DNA from: Nannocystis pusilla
GTDB lineage: Bacteria; Myxococcota_A; Polyangia; Nannocystales; Nannocystaceae
Assembly (NCBI RefSeq): GCF_026626665.1
Contig: NZ_JAPNKE010000002.1
Span: 5,991,168 to 6,055,167, forward strand
Direction: 5' to 3'
DNA length: 64,000 bases
Below, piece after piece: positions 37,010-47,686 of this stretch. The notes beneath the pieces were generated by a model that had not been told where the DNA came from, searched no databases, and saw only the letters and a program-made list of their open reading frames with translations. A program made the position numbers and the translations under genes. Position 1 is the stretch's first letter; the number at the start of each line of letters is the position of its first letter.

Positions 37010-37746
37010 GCCGCGCGCGAATTTCTCCAGGGTTCGCCCGGGCCCCCGGCAACCGCTGCGTGGACGAGTTTTCCGGGCCGACTGGCGCCAGGGGCCGCTC
37101 GGCCTCGCCGGTCTTCAGGCGGCCGCCGACGTGGATCCACGAGGCATCTCCAGCCGCGCTCCGGGCGAACAGCCCGCGTCGGAGAGACCCTCGGCACCGC
37201 GCCGGTGATCGAGCCCGCCATGGCGGACGAGGCGGCCGGGGATACCTCGGGGTCGTCGACCTTCGCGGGCTCGGGCCGACCACTTGCCGTCGGCGCAGTT
37301 CGCCTCGACGGCGCGGGCCGCCGATCTCCTTGACCGCACCGCCTCCGGCGGACCGGCTTGCGACAGTCGCGGCTCGTAGCCGCAGCCCGGGTCCGCGGCT
37401 GAGCGCGCGAGCTCGTCGACGACGCCGGCGGCGCCGCGCGACGACGGCGCGTGATCGCCTCGCCCGTCGCGTGTCGGAGTGCGACGACGTCGAAGCGAGG
37501 GGTGGACTGGTTCGTACGCCTGCTTACATTCGCGACGGGTCGCCGGCGCCGTCGCTGCGACCCGCGCCGACCCGGCAGAAGCGCTTCGCACGGCGCAGCG
37601 GGCGGCGCGGCGAGCTTCTTCGGATTGTGGTTCTCCGCTCCCCTGGCTACCGCCGATTCGGTCGCCAGCAACTCGAGTAGCCACCTCTCCTGCCGCTCGT
37701 CACAACCCGTGTAATTCAGAACGTTGCCAGTAGCGAAACCTGGCAC
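37010..37746 (-). pseudogene. Degraded or error-rich gene of unknown function
   Basis: On the minus strand, pieces with good coding character follow one another in changing frames: PGFATGNVLNYTGCDERQER, WLLELLATESAVARGAENHN; FDVVALRHATGEAIT; VVDELARSAADPGCGYEPRL; AVEANCADGKWS; VDDPEVSPAASSAMAGSITG; GDASWIHVGGRLKTGEAERP and LAPVGPENSSTQRLPGARAN. About five indels would be needed to join them to some 240 residues. This many suggests a true pseudogene. The ends are approximate and no family is recognised. Confidence 0.35.
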
Positions 37747-37785
37747 ATGCTTCGCTAGTCGAAGAGTCAAGTAAGGAGCCCTGCC

Positions 37786-37929
37786 ATGGACGCACTCGCT
37801 TTTATCGCCCTCTTCGGCCTCATCCTCCCCGCGGTCGCGGCCGCGACCACCGAGGTCCGCGACCGGATCGAGAGCAACCGGCTCCACCGCGAGGTGCTGC
37901 GCACCTTCGCGGTCGCGAAGTCCGATTGA
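37786..37929 (+). CDS. Small single-pass membrane protein, 47 residues
   Basis: An AAGGAG lies 7 bases before the ATG, the best ribosome-binding site in this area. The product has one hydrophobic segment (LAFIALFGLILPAVAAAT), then a short charged tail (EVRDRIESNRLHREVLRTF). Third positions are strongly G/C. A paired hairpin follows 60 bases later. It is too short for family recognition; it may be a small membrane regulator or stress protein. Confidence 0.7.
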   Translation: MDALAFIALFGLILPAVAAATTEVRDRIESNRLHREVLRTFAVAKSD

Positions 37930-37992
37930 GGCCGAGATTTTTTCCACCCGCACGGGTGACTTCGTCCCCCCTGAACGTCCCCGTGCATCACC

Positions 37993-38031
37993 GACGCCCG
38001 CGAGCCCCCGGCTCGCGGGCGTCGCCCTTTA
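37993..38031 (+). terminator. Rho-independent terminator of the 47-residue gene
   Basis: Stem GACGCCCGCGAGCC (37993-38006) with GGCTCGCGGGCGTC (38010-38023), loop CCC, then GCCCTTTAACTTT. A second near-identical hairpin, GACGCCCGCG/CGCGGGCGTC (38044-38079), is formed by the last codons of the convergent gene, so the pair may act in both directions. Confidence 0.85.
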
Positions 38032-38034
38032 ACT

Positions 38035-39249
38035 TTAATGACTCGACGCCCGCGAGCCAACGGCCCCGCGGGCGTCGCTGTTGGGTCGCTCCGCGTCAGC
38101 GGCCTGGCGCGCGGCGACCTCGCGCCGGTTGTCGCCCAGCACCGTCGAGATCGTGCGATCGAGCCACGCGCCGATCGGGCTGTGGACCAGGCGGTCGGCC
38201 ATTCGCCGGACTTGCGGGACCTGCACGCCGCGCGCGAGCGCCTCGCCGGCCCAGAACTTCGGCAGCATCGACGCCGCCAGGCGCGCCCGGTAGCTCGCGG
38301 TCGCCAGCATCGACAGTCCGCGCTCGCTCTGGAAGTGGCGCGAGACCACGTCGGCCGCGATGCAGCCGCTCTCGAGCGCGAAGCCGATGCCCTCGACCGT
38401 GCCCGGCGAGACCAGGCGCGCCGCCTCCCCGACCCACATCGCGTGCGCCTCGGCGACCGGCCCGACGCGGTTCGTGATCACTGCCGGGTGACCCATCCAC
38501 TTGCCGACCTGCTCGGCGTCGCGGAGGCCGTCGCCCCAGTGTTCGTCGAGCAGCTCCTGGAACAGCGCCTTGAGGCGGCCGGCCTCGGGCGCGTTCTCCG
38601 GGATCGTCAGGCCGATGTTCACCACCTCGCCGGGTTCGGGGAACATCCACGCGTAATAGCCGGACAGCCGGCGGTCCCACACCATGTGCGCAGTGCGACC
38701 ATTGTAGGGCGTCCCGCGCCACCAGCCCATGATCGTGCGGATCGTCGTCTTCGGCAGCTCGTCGCGCGAGAACCGCGACGGCGAGCCGTCGGCGCAGATC
38801 ACCAGGTCCGCCTCGATGTCGCCGCTCTCGGCCTTGACCCCGCGGACCTGGCCGGCCGGGTCGCGCAGCAGCTCGAGCACCTTGGTGCCCTCGCGCAGCT
38901 CGGCGCCGTGCTCCACCGCCGCGCGCACGATGCCGTGGTCGAGTTCGACGCGCGGCACCACCCACGCCTCGATCCCCGCGTGCAGGCTCTGCTCGCCGCC
39001 CTCCGGCCCGCGCACCAGCATCGTGTCGATCACCCCGTGCTGCGGCGCGAACCGCTCGCGCAGACCCAGCTTGACCAGCACGTCGAGCGCGTGCGGCGAC
39101 AGCCCGCTGCCGCACACCTTGACGCGCGGGTACTGCGACTTGTCGAGCACGAGCACCTCGAAGGCGCCCGTGCGCGCGAGCGACAGAGAACAGGCGCCTC
39201 CCGCAGGACCGGCGCCGACGACGATGACTCTTGGTTTTCGCATATGCAT
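38035..39249 (-). CDS. FAD-dependent oxidoreductase (geranylgeranyl-reductase family)
   Basis: 404 residues. The dinucleotide-binding motif GAGPAGGACSLSLAR comes first, then DKSQYPRVKVCGSGLSPHAL, in which the conserved K-x-C-G-x-G is typical of the geranylgeranyl-reductase group. Later ICADGSPSRF and VGEAARLVSPGTVEGIGFAL match the second FAD motif (G-D-A-A-x-x-x-x-P/G). Members reduce isoprenoid double bonds or modify pigments or halogenate. There are no carotenoid or quinone genes nearby, so the substrate is not known. The start can be ATG 39249 or the ATG two codons later. Confidence 0.88.
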   Translation of the reverse strand: MHMRKPRVIVVGAGPAGGACSLSLARTGAFEVLVLDKSQYPRVKVCGSGLSPHALDVLVKLGLRERFAPQHGVIDTMLVRGPEGGEQSLHAGIEAWVVPRVELDHGIVRAAVEHGAELREGTKVLELLRDPAGQVRGVKAESGDIEADLVICADGSPSRFSRDELPKTTIRTIMGWWRGTPYNGRTAHMVWDRRLSGYYAWMFPEPGEVVNIGLTIPENAPEAGRLKALFQELLDEHWGDGLRDAEQVGKWMGHPAVITNRVGPVAEAHAMWVGEAARLVSPGTVEGIGFALESGCIAADVVSRHFQSERGLSMLATASYRARLAASMLPKFWAGEALARGVQVPQVRRMADRLVHSPIGAWLDRTISTVLGDNRREVAARQAADAERPNSDARGAVGSRASSH

Positions 39250-39408
39250 GGACCCTAATCCAATGCAGCGCACGATGGGCGGCCACTCGCTGCGTCGAAT
39301 GCGATCGACGTCACAGCAACGAGTCGTCAATCGATTGTCAGATCGGGGCGACGACGTGCCCCGGTCGCAACTCCCGGGTCGCGTGACCCCGGGGATCGCC
39401 GCGGCAAA

Positions 39409-40377
39409 TCAGCCCTGCGTATCGAGGCCCAGCGTCGGGGGCCCGCCGGGCGCCGCTTCGGGAGAATCGGGAGCCACTAGAGCGTCACGCACCCAACTGC
39501 CGACATCGCCGGGATTTACGGGTGGCAGTCCGCGGCGCGCCGCATGCAAGCACAGGGACAGCTCGGTGAGGTCGACGAACCGCTCGGCAGGTTGCTTGGC
39601 CATGCTGCGGCGGAGCAGTTCGGGCAGCGGGCTCGGCAATGCCATGAGCTCGGGGTCCTCGGGCAGCGGCATGCGGCGGATGTTCTCCATCGTCGCCAGC
39701 GGCCCGGGCCCGTCGAACGGTCGCCGGCCCAGCAGCAGCTCATGGAGCGTCACCCCCAGCGCGAACTGGTCCGAGGCCGCGGTGACGGCCTCGCCGGCGA
39801 CCTGCTCGGGCGACATGTACGCGAACTTGCCCTTCACCATTCGCCCCCAGGTGATGTCACGCAGCGCCGTCGCCTTGGCGATCCCGAAGTCGGCCAGCTT
39901 GATGTCACCTGTCCTCGAGACCAGGATGTTGCCCGGGCTCACGTCGCGGTGCACGAGCCCCAGCGGCCGACCGAGCTCGTCGGTCAGCGCGTGGACGTAG
40001 GCCAGCGCGTGCGCCACCTGCTCGGCCAGCCACAGCGCCAGCCCCAGCGGCAGCGGCCGGCGGGCCAGCAGGGCCGCCAGGTCGGCGCCGTCGACGTAGT
40101 CCATGACCACGAAGTAGGCCCCGAAGTGCAGCCCGAGATCGTGGACGTGCACCAGGCCCGGGTGGCTGAAGCGCGCCCCCATCTTCGCCTCCGCGATCAG
40201 CAGGCGCTCGATCTCCGCGCGGCCGCGGTGCTCCGGGCGCAGCAGCTTGAGCGCCACCTGCTTCTCGAACCCGCTCGCCCCGTAGCGCAGCCCGAGCAGC
40301 ACCTCCGCCATCCCGCCGCGGCCGATCCGGCGCACGACGCGATACGGCCCGAGGGTCGCGGGGAGCGGTTCGCTCAC
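39409..40377 (-). CDS. Cytosolic Ser/Thr protein kinase
   Basis: 322 residues, starting GTG. The Pkn-type kinase domain has GRGGMAEVLLG, VALKLLRPE (Lys), HRDVSPGNILV, DFGIAKA, GKFAYMSPEQ and SDQFALGVTLHELL. It ends soon after the kinase domain, without a membrane segment, so it is soluble. HRDVSPGN is the common form in myxobacterial kinases. It is divergent, 85 bases apart, from the FHA/sigma-54 activator, and the PP2C gene lies downstream of that; the three probably form one phosphorylation circuit in which the FHA domain reads a phospho-Thr set by this kinase. That is inference from the layout. Confidence 0.92.
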   Translation of the reverse strand: MSEPLPATLGPYRVVRRIGRGGMAEVLLGLRYGASGFEKQVALKLLRPEHRGRAEIERLLIAEAKMGARFSHPGLVHVHDLGLHFGAYFVVMDYVDGADLAALLARRPLPLGLALWLAEQVAHALAYVHALTDELGRPLGLVHRDVSPGNILVSRTGDIKLADFGIAKATALRDITWGRMVKGKFAYMSPEQVAGEAVTAASDQFALGVTLHELLLGRRPFDGPGPLATMENIRRMPLPEDPELMALPSPLPELLRRSMAKQPAERFVDLTELSLCLHAARRGLPPVNPGDVGSWVRDALVAPDSPEAAPGGPPTLGLDTQG

Positions 40378-40462
40378 GAGGGGCCAGATTACGCGATGTC
40401 GCGCGCCCTGTCTCCTCGTCCGCCGGCCGCGCTTTCCCGCCGGGGGCCGCTATGCTGCCGCG

Positions 40463-41821
<1,359 letters not shown>

Positions 41822-41886
41822 GACATGTCCTCATGAACATGCCCGATCGGACATATCCCATCGGACACGCTCGATCAGACATACCG
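41822..41886. repeat. Cluster of palindromic elements
   Basis: AGGACATGTCCTCATGAACATG, GATCGGACATATCC, ATCGGACACG and GATCAGACAT follow one another directly after the stop of the activator gene, between convergent genes. Confidence 0.75.
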
Positions 41887-41995
41887 CGAGCCGAGCGACT
41901 GCCGCCGCTCGGCGCGAGCCGAGCGGCAGACGGCCGGAGCAGCGCCCGCCCCCGCTCGAGCGCGTCGGCTCGTCTCCGTTCGCGCGAACACCTCG

Positions 41996-42757
41996 TCACT
42001 CGGTCATCGCGATCACGATCGCCGTGATGTTGTCGCGCGACCCGGCCAGGAACGCCTCGTGGACCAACCGCTCGCACACCTCCTCGACCGGCCCGGCCGC
42101 CAGCAGCGTGGCGATCGCCTCCGGCGCGAGCGGCCCGGTCAGCCCGTCGGTGCACAGCAGCAGGCGATCGCCGGCGCGCAGCTCGACGCGGTGCATCTCC
42201 GGCCGCTCCTCCTCGTGGGGCCCCAGCGCCCGCGTGATCACGTTCGCGTAGCCGAACTCCGCCAGCGGCGGCAGCGCGACCCCGCCCTCGCGCAGCTGCT
42301 CGTACAGCGAGTGATCGCGCGTCAGCTGCACGAGCGCCGGGCCGCCTGTCTCTTCGCGCAGGCGGTACACCCGGCTGTCGCCGAGGTGGGCCACGATCGC
42401 CGAGCTCCCCAGCAGCGACACCAGGGCGATCGTCGATCCCATGTCGCGCAGCGAGCCCTGGCGGCCCGCGCAGACCCGCCGGTTCGCCAGGCGGATCGCC
42501 GCGTCGACCCGGTTCTCCGCCAGGCTCAGCGACGGGTCCAGCCCGTAAGGCCAGGTCGCCTCGGTGTCGGCCGCCACGTGCTGAAAAAATTCCGCCAGCG
42601 ATTCGACCGCCAACCGGCTCGCCACTTCACCGCCCGCGTAGCCGCCCATGCCGTCGGCGACCGCGAACACGCCCTCCACCGGGTCGAGCAGATACGAGTC
42701 CTCATTGTGTTTACGGCGGCCGACGAACGTGTGCGCGCTGGCGACGAAGGCATGCAT
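41996..42757 (-). CDS. PP2C-family Ser/Thr protein phosphatase
   Basis: 253 residues. Metal-binding motifs: NEDSYLLD (Glu19, Asp20), ADGMGGYAGGE (Asp35), STIALVSLL, AHLGDSRVYRL, CTDGLTGPL and GSRDNITAIVI. Together they define a bacterial PP2C (PstP/Stp type) that removes phosphate from Ser/Thr. It lies downstream of and convergent with the FHA activator and next to a Ser/Thr kinase, so it likely reverses the kinase's action. The ATG at 42757 is preceded by GAGGGAGGG. Confidence 0.93.
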   Translation of the reverse strand: MHAFVASAHTFVGRRKHNEDSYLLDPVEGVFAVADGMGGYAGGEVASRLAVESLAEFFQHVAADTEATWPYGLDPSLSLAENRVDAAIRLANRRVCAGRQGSLRDMGSTIALVSLLGSSAIVAHLGDSRVYRLREETGGPALVQLTRDHSLYEQLREGGVALPPLAEFGYANVITRALGPHEEERPEMHRVELRAGDRLLLCTDGLTGPLAPEAIATLLAAGPVEEVCERLVHEAFLAGSRDNITAIVIAMTE

Positions 42758-43231
42758 GCCCTCCCTCTTCCAAGTCGCGCGCCGCGGCCAACCCCGCGAA
42801 AGTCCGCGCCCGCCTGGTGACCGACCACCCCACCCCGCGCGCCCCTGCCCAGGAAAGGTGGAGACTCGCCACCTCAGCGCGGAGGACGCAGCGCCGCGCA
42901 ACCCGTCGACGAACGCTCACGCCCCAGGAGCCCTGGACCACCGCCGCCGCGGACGCCTCGCTCTCGTCGTCGCCGGCGCGCCTGTACGCCGCGATCGCCG
43001 CCCTCCTCATGCCGTTCCCGAGTCGATCCGGCGCACCCGCCCGCGCGATGCCACGGCGCTGCAGCGACATCGACCGGGGCACGAGGGGGCGCACCGTCCT
43101 TTCATAAGCGACGCCCCGATCCAGCACAGTCACGACCACGCCTCGCGCACCGCGGGACATGGACGTCCGCGGACTCTCGCAGGGCCGCCGACTCGCGTGT
43201 GACGGCCCCGTCGCGAGGACGCGGACCGCCG
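42758..43231. other. Intergenic region without a supported gene
   Basis: Several frames cross this region, but none keeps the G/C third-position pattern with a plausible start. It must hold the promoters of the divergent PP2C and lipoprotein genes. A GGACATGGACGTCC-like element occurs at about 43157-43170. Confidence 0.4.
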
Positions 43232-44329
43232 ATGTTATCTTCGCACCCCGTGGCTCCACCTCGCATCGTCCTCGCCGCTGCGTCCCTCGTGCTCGCCTGC
43301 AACGACGCCGGCCCCGCCGATACGTCTGCGAGCAGCACCACCGGCGACGCGACCACCACGACCTCGGTCGGCACCACCTCCACCACAATTACCACCACCG
43401 GACCCGTCACCACCGGCGCGCCGCTCACCACCGGCGACAGCGACGGCGGCACCAGCACCACGACCACCGGCGACCTCACCACCTCGTCCTCGACCACCGA
43501 CGACACCACCACCGGCGGCCTCGCGCGCTGCCCTCAGGTCGCAGCGCCGGCGCAGCTCGCCATCGTCGCCGACGACCAGATCCACGAGACCTCCGGCCTC
43601 GTCGCCAGCCGCAGCCAGCCCGGCGTGTTCTGGCTGCACAACGACTCCGGCGACGGCGCGCGCTTCTTCGCGGTCGACGAAGGCGGCGCGCGCCTCGGCA
43701 CCTTCGAGGTCGAGGACGCGCTGGCGATCGACTGGGAGGACATGTCCTCCGGGCCAGGTCCAACCGCGGGCGAATGGTTGTACTTCGGCGACATCGGCGA
43801 CAACCCCGAGGTGCGGCCCTGGATCACCGTCTACCGCGTCCCCGAGCCCGACGCCGCGGCCGCCGGCGGCGCGACGGTCACCGTCGAGGGCGTCGAGGCG
43901 ATCGAGCTGGTCTACCCCGACGAGCCGCACAACGCCGAGACCCTGATGATCGACCCGCAGACCGGCGACCTCGTGATCGTGGCCAAGGGCGATCCCACCC
44001 GGATCTTCCGCCTCCCCGGCCCGGTCGCCGCGGGCGGCCCGTACACCCTCGAGGAGGTCGCGCCGATCCAGTTCCCGGCGATCGTCGCCACCGGCGGCGA
44101 CATCTCGCCCGCCGGCGACTTCATCGCCGTCCGCACCTATTTTCAGGCGTTCCTGTGGCTGCGCCCGCCCGGCGCCAGCGTCGCCGACGCCTTCGCCGGC
44201 GAGCCTTGCACGATCCCCCTCGCCCTCGAGGCCCAGGGCGAGACCCTCGCCGTCGCCCCCGACGCCTCCGGCTACTACACCATGAGCGAGGGCGACGCCG
44301 TCCCGCTGTGGTGGTACTACTTCGAGTAG
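43232..44329 (+). CDS. Lipoprotein with Thr-rich linker and beta-propeller-like domain
   Basis: 365 residues. The signal ends at SLVLAC. A linker of about 70 residues (mostly Thr, with Ser, Gly, Asp) leads to a domain rich in strand-turn-strand units: IHETSGLVASRSQPGVFWLH, GTFEVEDALAIDWEDMSSGP, YFGDIGDNPEVRPWITVYRV, DPTRIFRLPG, ISPAGDFIAVRTYFQAFLWL. These suggest a beta-propeller of the SdiA/esterase-like, phytase-like type. It lies on the surface or in the outer membrane. The start may also be GTG 43250. The peptide DMSSGPGP comes from an element copy inside the gene (about 43738-43760). Confidence 0.8.
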   Translation: MLSSHPVAPPRIVLAAASLVLACNDAGPADTSASSTTGDATTTTSVGTTSTTITTTGPVTTGAPLTTGDSDGGTSTTTTGDLTTSSSTTDDTTTGGLARCPQVAAPAQLAIVADDQIHETSGLVASRSQPGVFWLHNDSGDGARFFAVDEGGARLGTFEVEDALAIDWEDMSSGPGPTAGEWLYFGDIGDNPEVRPWITVYRVPEPDAAAAGGATVTVEGVEAIELVYPDEPHNAETLMIDPQTGDLVIVAKGDPTRIFRLPGPVAAGGPYTLEEVAPIQFPAIVATGGDISPAGDFIAVRTYFQAFLWLRPPGASVADAFAGEPCTIPLALEAQGETLAVAPDASGYYTMSEGDAVPLWWYYFE

Positions 44330-44340
44330 CGCCTCCTCTG

Positions 44341-44386
44341 ATGCCCTTCAGGACATGCTCTCATGCACATGTCCTGAAGTGCATAC
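44341..44386. repeat. Palindromic element pair
   Basis: TTCAGGACATGCTC, ATGCACATGTCCTGAAGTGCAT between convergent genes. TTCAGGACATG and CATGTCCTGAA are perfect inverted repeats (11 bp) that can form a hairpin, which suits a bidirectional terminator. Confidence 0.8.
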
Positions 44387-44406
44387 CACTGGCGCGCCGC
44401 TCTCGC

Positions 44407-44919
44407 TCATTCGCGCGACAGCACGAAGATGCGATCGACGCAGTGCTCCCCGCGCCAGATCGTCTCGACCGCCGCCTCCTCTCGCCACCCCAATCGCCGC
44501 ACCAGCGCCAGCGAGCGCGTGTTGCGGTCGTCGACCGTCGCCTGGATTCGCCGCACTCCCAGCTGCGAGGACGCGTAATCGCAGACCGCGCGGACCGCCT
44601 CGCTGGCCAGGCCGCGGCCTTGCTGGCGCGTCATCAGCGTGTAACCGATGTCGGCGGTGGTCGGCTCGCCCGCGATCAGGCGCAGGCCGACGTCCCCGAT
44701 CAATGTCCCTTCGGACAGCAGCGCCAACGCGAATTGATACCACACGCCCGGCACCCCCGGCCGGCCCGCGCGCAGCCCGGCGATGAACTCCCGCGCCCCG
44801 GCCTCGTCGAATTCCGTCCAGCCCTGATAGCGCGCCACCTCCGGGTCCGCGCGGTACGCCGCCAGGATCGCCGCGTCCTCCTCGCGGAACCGGCGGATCT
44901 GCAGGCGCGCCGTGGTCAT
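44407..44919 (-). CDS. GNAT-family acetyltransferase (RimJ/RimL-like)
   Basis: 170 residues: RLQIRRFREEDAAILAAYRA, YQGWTEFDEAGAREFIAGLR, IGDVGLRLIAG, ADIGYTLMTRQQGRGLASEA (acetyl-CoA motif Q-Q-G-x-G-x-A), VRRIQATVDDRNTRSLALVR, RLGWREEA. The layout fits the Acetyltransf_3 group, which acetylates ribosomal-protein N-termini or small molecules. The ATG at 44919 precedes the conserved start, while the upstream ATG lies in an element copy (44927-44952) and would add ten unrelated residues. Confidence 0.88.
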   Translation of the reverse strand: MTTARLQIRRFREEDAAILAAYRADPEVARYQGWTEFDEAGAREFIAGLRAGRPGVPGVWYQFALALLSEGTLIGDVGLRLIAGEPTTADIGYTLMTRQQGRGLASEAVRAVCDYASSQLGVRRIQATVDDRNTRSLALVRRLGWREEAAVETIWRGEHCVDRIFVLSRE

Positions 44920-45779
44920 GAAGCAATCTGTCTCTTCAGACATGTTCATCCCCCGCCGCGAAGAACAGCCCCGCGCCGCGGAACAGCCGCTGCGCCTCGT
45001 CGGTCGCGCACACCTGGCGCGCGCTCGCCTCGTCGACCGGCGCCGGCAGCCGCGCGTCGCGGCCGATCGCCAGCAGCGCCCCGTCGAACGCCCCCGACAG
45101 GCGAGCCGCCGCCACGCAGTGGTCGCCGCGCAGCAGCGTCGCCAGCCGCGTCACGCTCGCCGTGTCGGTCCGCCAACCGTCCAGTTGCGTGCCAAGCCGC
45201 GCCCGCAGCTCCGGCGTGAACTGCTCCGGCGTCACCCCGCGCTTTTGCCAGAGCCGCACGATCGTCTGCGCCCCGGGCAACGTCGGCGGCTGCGACGGTT
45301 CGCCCAGCCACGCCAGCGCGGCCAGCAATTCGTGGAGCGACGCCCCGGCAGGGTCGAGCACGATCGCCAGGCCGCCGCGGACCAGCTCCGCCGCCAGCGC
45401 GAGGCGGAACCGCCGCTCGCGCGCGGCCTGGCGCTCGATCGCCGGGTAGACCACGAGCGCCGGCTCGCGCTCGTTGCGGATCGCCACGCCCCCCTCGGGC
45501 CCGCCGCGGCCGACGCGGACCGGTAGCCGCAGCCCCGTGGCCGCGCGCAACCATGCGACCTCCGGCTCGACGATCGCCTGCACCCGCAGCGCCTCCGACA
45601 GATCCACCAGCGTCAGCTCGCGGGCCGCGCGGATCCCCGCGGTCGCGGTCACGAGCGCGCGCAAGCAGCCACGAATCGCCTCGCGCGGCTCGCCGCCCTC
45701 CTCGCCCACGCCCCACGCCTCGGCCTCGCGGTGAACCGCTCGCCGCTCGTCCGCAGCCTCGCTCGCGCCCGACGCCGCC

Positions 45780-45899
45780 CGCTCGACCCTGACGCCGTCG
45801 CCGTCGTCCTGCCCCGGCGACACCGCGCCCGACCCCTCCCGCTCGACCCTGACGCCGTCGCCCTCGTCTTGCCCCGGCGACACCGCGCTCGCGCTCGCC
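45780..45899. repeat. 60-bp tandem repeat x2 in the TPR-like gene
   Basis: 45780-45839 and 45840-45899 are near identical (period 60) and encode two copies of AVSPGQDEGDGVRVEREGSG, an acidic linker. Confidence 0.9.
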
Positions 45900-46884
45900 C
45901 GCTCCGCCCCCGCGATCTCGCCGTCGTCGGCCTGCGGAGCTTCGTCGCCGCGCTCCGGCGCGCCCGCGAGCCGCCTCGCCCCTTCAGCCTCCACCCGGCA
46001 CCCCGGCAGCAGGAAGCCCGCCACCTGCCGCAGCGCTCGCGCCCGCGAGCCATCACCTGTCTCTTCGACCATCTGCGCCAGCGCCAGCATCGCCCCCGCG
46101 TCGAGCGAGCGAGCCGCGCGCGCCTGCAGCTCCGTGCGTACGCGCCTGCGATCGGCGCGCCCGATCTGCGCCGTGATCGCCTCGCCCAGCCGCGTCAGCC
46201 GCTCCTCGCGCGCCAGTCGCAGCGCCGCCTCCACGATCTCGCCAGCCGCCCGCTCGGCCTCCGCGACGTCGCGTCCGCAGCGGCGACCTGCCGCCGCCAC
46301 CCGCGCGTGCAGCTCCGCCGCCTCGCCCCAGGCCCGCTCGCACTGCGCCTCCGCGGCCAGCGCCGCGCTCACCGCCGCCTCGACCTGCTCGCCCGCCGCC
46401 TGCGGATCGCCGGCCCGCGCGATCGCCAGCGCTCGCCAGCCCTCCGCCTGCGCCGCCGGTCCTCCGCTCCAGGACATGTCCTCGAGGACAGCCCGAGCCC
46501 GCCCCCCGGCGCCGAGCTGCTCCGCCTCGACCAGCGCCCGCGCCACCCGCCGGCGCTGCCGCACCGCTGGCGGGCCGGGCACCCGCTCCAGCGCCGCCAG
46601 CCCGCGGACCACCCCCTCCGGCTCGCCCGCCCGCGCCTGCGCCACGACGACCCGCCACCACGCCTCCGGGTCGTCGGGCGCCGCCGCCAGCCACGCGCGC
46701 ACCGCCGCGGCCGCCCCCGCGCGGTCGCGGAAGCGCAGCAGCTCGGCCTGCACCTGCGCCAGCGCCCGCGTCAGCCGGCGCGCCCCGGGTGCGTCGGCGC
46801 CGGCGCGTAGCTCAGGGCGGTCAGCGCCGCCGCGCGGTCGCCGGCCCGCAGCGCCGCTCGCAGCTCGGCCAGCGGGTCCTCGGG

Positions 46885-46968
46885 CCCATCGGACATGTCC
46901 TCGAAAACATGCCCCTTCGGGCCTGTCTGTTCCGACATGCCCTCTCGCGCATGCCCTTCGGGACCTGT
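46885..46968. repeat. 42-bp in-frame tandem repeat made of palindromic elements
   Basis: Two 42-base units encode TGPEGHAREGMSEQ and TGPKGHVFEDMSDG on the minus strand. Each unit holds two half-sites (CATGCCCTTCGGGACCTGTC-like and GACATG). Together they insert 28 residues before the helical region. Confidence 0.8.
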
Positions 46969-47686
46969 CCCATGCGTCACGTCCGCGAGCACGATCCGCA
47001 GCCCGCGGCCCTCGCCGCGCACCCGCGCCACCTGCAGCCCGCGCGTGCGCGGCGGGACCGCCCCGTCCGCGCGGAACGCCCGCCGCACCAGCCACTCGGG
47101 CCTCACCCGCAGCGTCGCCCCGTCCAGCCGCACCGCCCCCTCGCGCCCGCGCGCGAGCCCGCGCGCCGCCGCCAGCCACACTGCCGCGGCCGACGGCGCC
47201 AGCGGCCCCGTCGCCCACACCCGGCGGGCGCGCACCGCGACCTCTCCGTCCTCCACCGCCACGCCGAGCTCGATCTGCGCCAGCGCCGGCCAGCCGTCGT
47301 CGCGCGGCCCGGTCAGCGTCAGCACCACCGACTCGCCGGCCGCGTCGACCATCACCTGACCGATGGGCCAGGTCCCGATCGTCCCCCCGCACAGCGCCCG
47401 CGCCGCGCCCTCGAGCGCCTCCGCGCTCACCTCGAGGCGGGCCTCGAGCGCGCGCCAGGAGCCCTCGCGCAGCGCCGCGGTGGAGCGCGGCCGGTCCTCG
47501 CCGACCGGCTCGGCCACCAGGACCGCCAGGCGCAGCCCCGGCGCCAGGTCGGCCGGGCCGGCGTGCAGCCGGACCCGCGGGCCGCCTGGCCCCTGGGCCA
47601 GCTCGAGGCGGAGGCCGAGGCCGCTCGCCTGTCCGTCACGACCGGTCGCCGACGCCATGGCCGTTGCGACCTGTCCCTTCAGCCAG

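Larger units (their letters stand above)
44936..47658 (-). pseudogene. Large helical-repeat (TPR-like) protein, frameshift at a C4 run
   Basis: About 907 residues if one base is added at 46784-46787. The first 290 residues, from MASATGRDGQASGLGLRLEL, contain beta-rich parts (ESVVLTLTGPRDDGW, IELGVAVEDGEVAV). They end in the current frame just after ALSYAPAPTHPG; the remainder (RRLTRALAQVQAELLRFRDR onward) is long and Ala/Arg/Glu-rich with TPR-like helix pairs (AWLAAAPDDPEAWWRVVVAQ, ARAGEPEGVVRGLAALERVP), an acidic repeat and a domain ending GLFFAAGDEHV. A role in assembling complexes is plausible. The N-terminal part also carries an in-frame 14-residue repeat made by palindromic elements. Family not recognised. 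Confidence 0.7.

Noticed and set aside
36644..37333. Plus-strand frame opposite the TSP3-like lipoprotein start
   Set aside because: The Val/Ser-rich stretch is the reverse reading of the Thr-rich linker; no start signal or family.
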